Shown in pieces: positions 18,112 to 22,281 of a DNA stretch of 22,281 nt (the stretch's first letter is position 1; each line of letters begins with the position of its first letter). The translations under genes were made by a program, and so were the position numbers. The stretch is from Acanthamoeba sp. SK_2022b (lineage: Eukaryota; Discosea; Longamoebia; Acanthamoebidae), in NCBI GenBank assembly GCA_027943245.1, contig JANDJZ010000660.1, positions 1 to 22,281 of the forward strand, read 5' to 3'. A model generated the notes under the pieces. That model had not been told where the DNA came from. It made no database searches and saw only the letters and a list, made by a program, of their open reading frames with translations.

Positions 18112-18117
18112 AATAAA
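18112..18117 (+). terminator. Possible poly(A) signal of the snoRNA host gene
   Basis: AATAAA on the plus strand, 134 nt after the last host-gene acceptor and 46 nt from the convergent UXT stop codon. Confidence 0.3.
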
Positions 18118-18162
18118 TAGAAGCGTTCGCGCAAAATTGGGTTTTACTTCCGCTCTGAGCCA

Positions 18163-18877
18163 CTATCGCCCTTCCTCCTCTTGGATGGCGGCCAGCTTCA
18201 TCAGCTCGGCAATTCCTGTGTACATCTGTGGGAGGCAGCGTGTCAGGTGGCGTGTTGTTCTGTCGACTGTGTGAGAAGGGAGAGAAGCGCACTGTTCGTA
18301 TGCGTGACTTGATGCTGTTGGCTGTCTCTGCCAGCTCGTTCACGCGTCTGCTTTCGGGTTGGGCGAGGCTGCGTAAGCGCCGACCAACTTTAGCAAGGCC
18401 TTGTGCTGCACGTACCCGGTCAGGTGGGCCTCCTTGAGTTCGATGAAGCTGAGCGCCTCTTTGGGGGTGAACTCCACGTGGAAGCCCAGGCCAACGTTAA
18501 CAAACACCTTGGAGGTGTCAGGCCTAGCGTGGCAGGGAGGTATGAGATTTGCATAAGCACACAAGAGTTGCAACGTTTCTTGTGGCGTCCGTACACTTTG
18601 GCCTGAATGTAGAACTCGGAGCCTAAGTTAACAAGGGTCTTAAAGGCCTTGAGTTCGTTTTTCTCGATTGCCAACAGGTTGTTCTTAAGCGTCATGCTGA
18701 GATGAGATTAGATTAAACAAACGCCGAGAGTGAAATCGCGATTGGAACGTACTAATCCGCAATTTGGCGCAGGAGCTTTTCCCTCTGGTCCAGCACACTC
18801 TTGAGGTCCACCTTGAGCCGGTTCTCGATGAAAGCCTCATATTCTGAAGCCTTGGCCCTTGCTTCCGCCAGCTCCAT
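18163..18877 (-). CDS. UXT: UXT, prefoldin alpha-like subunit
   Basis: UXT is a subunit of the URI/R2TP-associated prefoldin-like chaperone complex. Exons on the minus strand: 18877-18753, 18696-18595, 18523-18416, 18347-18293, 18225-18163; 150 residues (human UXT has 157). The N-terminal helix YEAFIENRLKVDLKSVLDQR matches human [20 protein letters not shown]. The beta hairpin NLGSEFYIQAKVPDTSKVFV continues to VGLGFHVEFTPKEALSFIEL, matching LGCNFFVDTVVPDTSRIYV and GYGFFLELTLAEALKFI. The C-terminal helix follows after SIKSRIRT. The donor at 18594 (AAAGT|GTACGG) was chosen because it rebuilds VPDTS exactly. All five exons keep phase. The stop is at 18165-18163. Confidence 0.93.
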
Positions 18878-19112
18878 CACGTAGCAGCAGTGAAGATTAC
18901 GCTTTAAAAAAAGAAAAAAAATACAGCCAAAAACATTTCCCGCCTTCTGCGGCGCACAGCAAATAAATTGGTTGGAAAAGGCCCTTGTTGTGTTTTGGGG
19001 GTCAGCTGAGTAACAGAACAGGCTATGGACACGACGAGAGAAGAAGGGTAGAAGAGGTGACTGGAAGCGAAAGCCCGGGCGAGAGGACCCGGCAAAATTG
19101 CATCGTCGTCAT

Positions 19113-20853
19113 CTAGTGCTTTGGCGGGTTGGCGAGGGCTTCGGCAGCGGTGGCGTTCAGTTCCTGGGGAGGCAAGTAGAGAGAGTGAGCAGGAGCATTG
19201 GAAGAGCAGAAAGGGGAGGAAAGGATCGCCCACCTTGTTGGCAATGCTCTGAAGGTAGGGCATGGAACCCTTCCACATCCTGTACAGAGCCTCCTCCTTG
19301 CCGATCTTCTCCAAGACAGTGCAAATGTCCTCATCGCTGATACGCTTGCCCGTGATGACGTACTGAATGGGCTCGTACAGCATCTGCAGAAGGGCGAGAG
19401 GAGGTGAGCAGAGCGCTCCTGCACACGGGGAGGGTGGTGTGACTGGTTTTTACCTCGGGCTTGCCGTTGTGGTTGTCGATCGACTTGTTGAGCAGACGGC
19501 GCAGCTTGTCGGCCTTCCACTCCTCAGCGGGGAGCTCCGTGAACTTGCGGAGCATCTCCTCGACCATGGCCTCGGTGAGGAGGATGGCGTTCTTGAGAGT
19601 GTTGATGCAAAGCGGCTGCGACACGTTCACCGTGTTGACCACACTGCACCGCCCCAACGAAGAGCAGATTCGGTGGTGAGCAGCAGCAGCAGCAGCTTCG
19701 GTTGCTCGTAGTTGGAAGGGCAGAGGGCAGCGTACATGGTGGGGATCCACCCCATGGGGTTCAGCTGCACGAGGTAGGTGATCTCGCATCGGGGCTTGCC
19801 AGTCACGGGATCGTTGTCGAGGGGCTTGATGACGAAGCCGCTGGACTTGAGCATGCCGCGGACGAAGCCCTAGAGAGTAGAAGGCGAGGTCAGGGGCATG
19901 CCCCGAGAGCCAAACGTGGCTCATAAGAAGTCAAGTCTGTTGCGCGCCGTACCTCCTCCACGGGGATATCGTCTCTCTCGATGCTGTTCACGACCGTCAC
20001 GAACAAGCCATCGTCCTGCAGAACCACGAGAGGCCAGCAAGCAAAGTGGCAGGCGAGTCAGCAGGGGGAGTAGCAACGCGCATTTTGGGGTAGAGCCCAA
20101 GTAGAGGGAGAGAGGAGCACGCACGGTGATCTTCTCGCCTGCGATAATGACAAAGTCGCGAGAGGCGACGGGCCAGGGCGCGCTGAACTTGTAGTTGCAC
20201 ACGCGCACGGTGGGCGTCAGCTCGATCTTGTAGGTGCCTCCCAGGAACTGCAGAGATGGAAATTTAAAGAAACAAATAAATCATCATTAGGAGCTCTTCG
20301 ATCGCTGCAGGTCTGCAGAAGCGCCGCAAAAACGCACCATGTCATCCCAGTACTTCCTCAGATCGACTTGCACCAGATGCAGACGCAGCACCTCCGAAGT
20401 GGCAGGAATGATGCCCTTGCCGCGGAAGCACCTAACGGGGTCATCCGGGTGGTCCTTGCTGTGAATTGTGATGCCCTACACAAAAAGCCACAAAACATGA
20501 TGAGATGAAGAAAAAGCGAAGCGCATGTAGCATCTGCGCAACGTACATCCTGCTCCTTCCAGAACACCCAGCCCTCATCAGAGTCATAGTCCTGCAGAAG
20601 CGTGCGTTAGGCAATTGTCATTAAAACCCATCTATAAAAACGTTAAAAAGAATGGGCAATAATATACCTTGAGGATAGAATCATAGCCAGCCTCTGTGAT
20701 GTCAAGGTACTCCTTGTACTGCGGATCCTCGGGGCTGAGCTTGGGAATCTGGTTATAGGGGTCATCGGGGGAGCCCATTTCTCTCCATTGCCACCAGGAG
20801 TGGTCGGCAGGATCAAAGGTAGAAAGGTCGGGGATGGGACGTTCGCCTTGCAT
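19113..20853 (-). CDS. START-domain lipid-binding protein
   Basis: START domains bind a single lipid or sterol in a deep pocket and often move it between membranes. Nine exons on the minus strand: 20853-20668, 20591-20547, 20475-20338, 20247-20125, 20015-19953, 19869-19736, 19643-19454, 19383-19234, 19163-19113; 359 residues, all phases consistent. The domain spans roughly residues 60-280. Landmarks are GWVFWKEQDGITIHSK, VDLRKYWDDMFLGG, WPVASRDFVIIAGEKI, the omega-loop-like region around DDIPVEEGFVRG, and ITYLVQLNPMGWIP followed by VNVSQPLCI, which matches the typical GWIPK..VN....QP end. The remaining about 80 residues are helical, with no further domain recognised. No signal peptide or membrane segment is seen, so it is probably cytosolic. 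Confidence 0.9.
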
Positions 20854-21141
20854 GGTGGTAAACGGAAAAGATGATCTGAGCGGGCGGCTGGACTGATTGA
20901 TGAAACAACGGCCGATGGAAAGCACACACAGATCGAGCGTCTGCGCAACCGCCAGGACGAAGGCTTGTCGAACTCTCCGCTCAAAGTCCGAAATTTCAAA
21001 CGTTTGAATTCTCATTGGCGCGTGCCAACTCTAATCAGACCGCTCGGTGTTTTCCTTTCGTGCCGACGGCTGCGCGGCTTTTCGCCAGCCACCGCAAAAC
21101 ACTCCGAGGGCGCCGCCCCTTCCATGGAAGGTGTCGACCGC
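20854..21141. promoter_or_regulatory. 5' flank of the START-domain gene
   Basis: 288 bp between the START gene ATG and the stop codon of the next minus-strand gene upstream. It must contain that gene's 3' UTR and the START gene promoter; no specific element was identified. Confidence 0.4.
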
Positions 21142-22281
21142 TCAGTGGCGTGGCGGTTCGTAGGAGTAGACGTGCGGCTCCACCAGGCGAAAGTGAGCGG
21201 GCGGGGCGGCATCGGGAGGGGCCAGTAGCAGGGCCGCGGTGTCGGCGGCAGCTTTGGGGAGAGGCAGGAACACTTGGTCGCGGGCCAGGGGCGGCGACGT
21301 GATGTCGGTGGGGTCGACGTGCAAGCCCTGTCCACGGACACATAGGTTCCACGGCGTCATTGGCCGCAAGAGAGAGAAGAGAGAAGTCCAGTGAGATCTC
21401 TCCCGCGAAGAGGGAGAACAGAGACAGAGCGTCTCTGGAATCAGTGCGGTGAGGCGATCGAACCGGATCCACGAGGAGCAGCTCGGCAAAGAGCTTATCG
21501 GCCATCTCCGTGGCCACAAACGGATACCTCACACAAAACAGTCTCGTTTCCTGCTCGCAAAGCCTCTCCAATAGGTGAGCGTTGAGGGCTTCTTCAACGA
21601 GGTGGTGGTGATGGGGTGGAATATTGGTTGGCGGCGGGTCGTACCGCAGACCGTATCCTTGCCAGTTCCTTCTCCGCCTCCCTCTTGTGCGGGCCATACA
21701 CGGAATTACCTAATCAGAAGCACGACACGCAACCAAAAGAGTTGACCGCCAAGAACCGTGCGTTGACCAACGCAAGAAAGTCGGGAGAGCGAGCGCCAAA
21801 CCTAGAGGCCACCATCGCGCCTCCGCCGCCTGCGACGACAGGTACACGAACACCAGCTCCCCCTGTGTGGTGGGGGCCTGCGCCTGCCCAGCGCGTTGGC
21901 CGAGCCCCAGCGCTTCCTGGAGGCGGGAGAGAAGAGCCACCGCGCTGCCCAGGTTCACCCGTCGCCATCGGGCCACCTCCTCCGGGGCCCAGTCGTCTGC
22001 CCGGCTGTAGCGCCACCACCCTTCACCCTCGCCCGCTCCATCTCTGTCGTCTCGCACGGCAGCAGGCTCGTGCACTCCAGCCGCGTAGACCACCACCACT
22101 CGCCAAGGGCTGCAACCTTGCCCACCACGTCTGCCGTCGGTCACACGGGCCACGACCTCTGCCGTGATGGCCGCCACAGCACATTCGCTGTGGTCCGCCG
22201 GGCCACCGCCGGTCTCGCCCACGTCCACGGCCAGCGTACGGGCCTCCACGAAACGCGTTGGCTGCTCGCTGGCGATGGCAG
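21142..22281 (-). CDS. Unrecognised protein, C-terminal part (5' end outside window)
   Basis: Four exons are visible on the minus strand: 22281-21802 (continues off the edge), 21709-21645, 21565-21464 and 21327-21142. They encode about 277 residues ending at TGA 21144-21142. The first exon is Ala/Val/Arg-rich and acidic, with WWRYSRADDWAPEEVARW and ELVFVYLSSQAAEARWW. Later exons give NSVYGPHKREAEKELARIR, FVATEMADKLFAELLLVDP and LHVDPTDITSPPLARDQVF. No catalytic motif, membrane segment or known family was recognised. Exons 1 and 4 read cleanly. The junction between exons 2 and 3 is uncertain because several acceptors (21567-21566 was chosen) fit only some donors. Confidence 0.55.

Larger units (their letters stand above)
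17400..18125 (+). ncRNA. Probable non-coding spliced snoRNA host gene
   Basis: The 872 bp between the DUF971 start and the UXT stop holds no coding frame of note, yet has good plus-strand splice signals. Intron A has a donor at 17462 (CACG|GTACTT) and acceptor TCTTCCCACAG at 17684. The middle exon 17685-17791 is 107 nt and has stops in all frames. Intron B has donor CACAG|GTGAGC at 17792 and acceptor TTCTCCCTCGCAG at 17978. AATAAA at 18112-18117 could end the transcript. Intron B contains a box C/D snoRNA; intron A has strong hairpins. This arrangement fits a UHG-type host whose exons are non-functional. Exon ends 5' of 17461 and 3' of 17979 are guesses. Confidence 0.45.

Overview
The window is eukaryotic nuclear DNA from a GC-rich, gene-dense, intron-rich protist. 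The best guess is an amoebozoan close to Acanthamoeba. Introns are mostly 52-190 nt with GT(A/G)CG-type donors, and intergenic gaps are often under 350 nt. At least one intron has a perfect TACTAAC branch site. Gene content also fits: a crinkler-type NTPase/nuclease, a plant-like HEI10, a LAG1 ceramide synthase and an UXT prefoldin. No prokaryotic operons, tRNAs, rRNAs or CRISPR arrays were seen. All exon models come from reading splice sites and protein families by eye; phases were checked for each junction listed.

Layout, left to right: (1) 3' end of a cohesin regulator PDS5 gene (+). (2) NUBP1/NBP35 cytosolic Fe-S assembly ATPase (-), seven exons, convergent with PDS5. (3) About 0.9 kb of AT-richer intergenic DNA. 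(4) A crinkler-like gene (+) with a SAM-like domain, a P-loop ATPase and a C-terminal nuclease-like domain, carrying an apparent one-base frameshift. (5) LAG1-type ceramide synthase (-), eight exons. (6) SIKE/FGFR1OP2-family coiled-coil protein (+). (7) HEI10 RING E3 ligase (+), seven exons. (8) Class I SAM methyltransferase (-), sharing a 91-bp divergent promoter with (9) a centrin-like EF-hand gene (+). (10) LIM-domain protein (-). (11) PAP2-family lipid phosphatase-like membrane protein (-). (12) DUF971 protein with a predicted mitochondrial presequence (-). (13) A probable non-coding spliced gene (+) hosting a box C/D snoRNA. (14) UXT prefoldin-like subunit (-). (15) START-domain lipid-binding protein (-), nine exons. 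(16) 3' part of an unrecognised gene (-) running off the right edge.

The genes are unrelated housekeeping loci rather than a functional cluster. The most interesting items are the intronic snoRNA host gene, whose guide matches the 18S site methylated under U14 control in other eukaryotes; the crinkler-like gene; a full-length HEI10 crossover factor; recurrent candidate GC-AG introns; and long (UG)n tracts lying just upstream of 3' splice sites.
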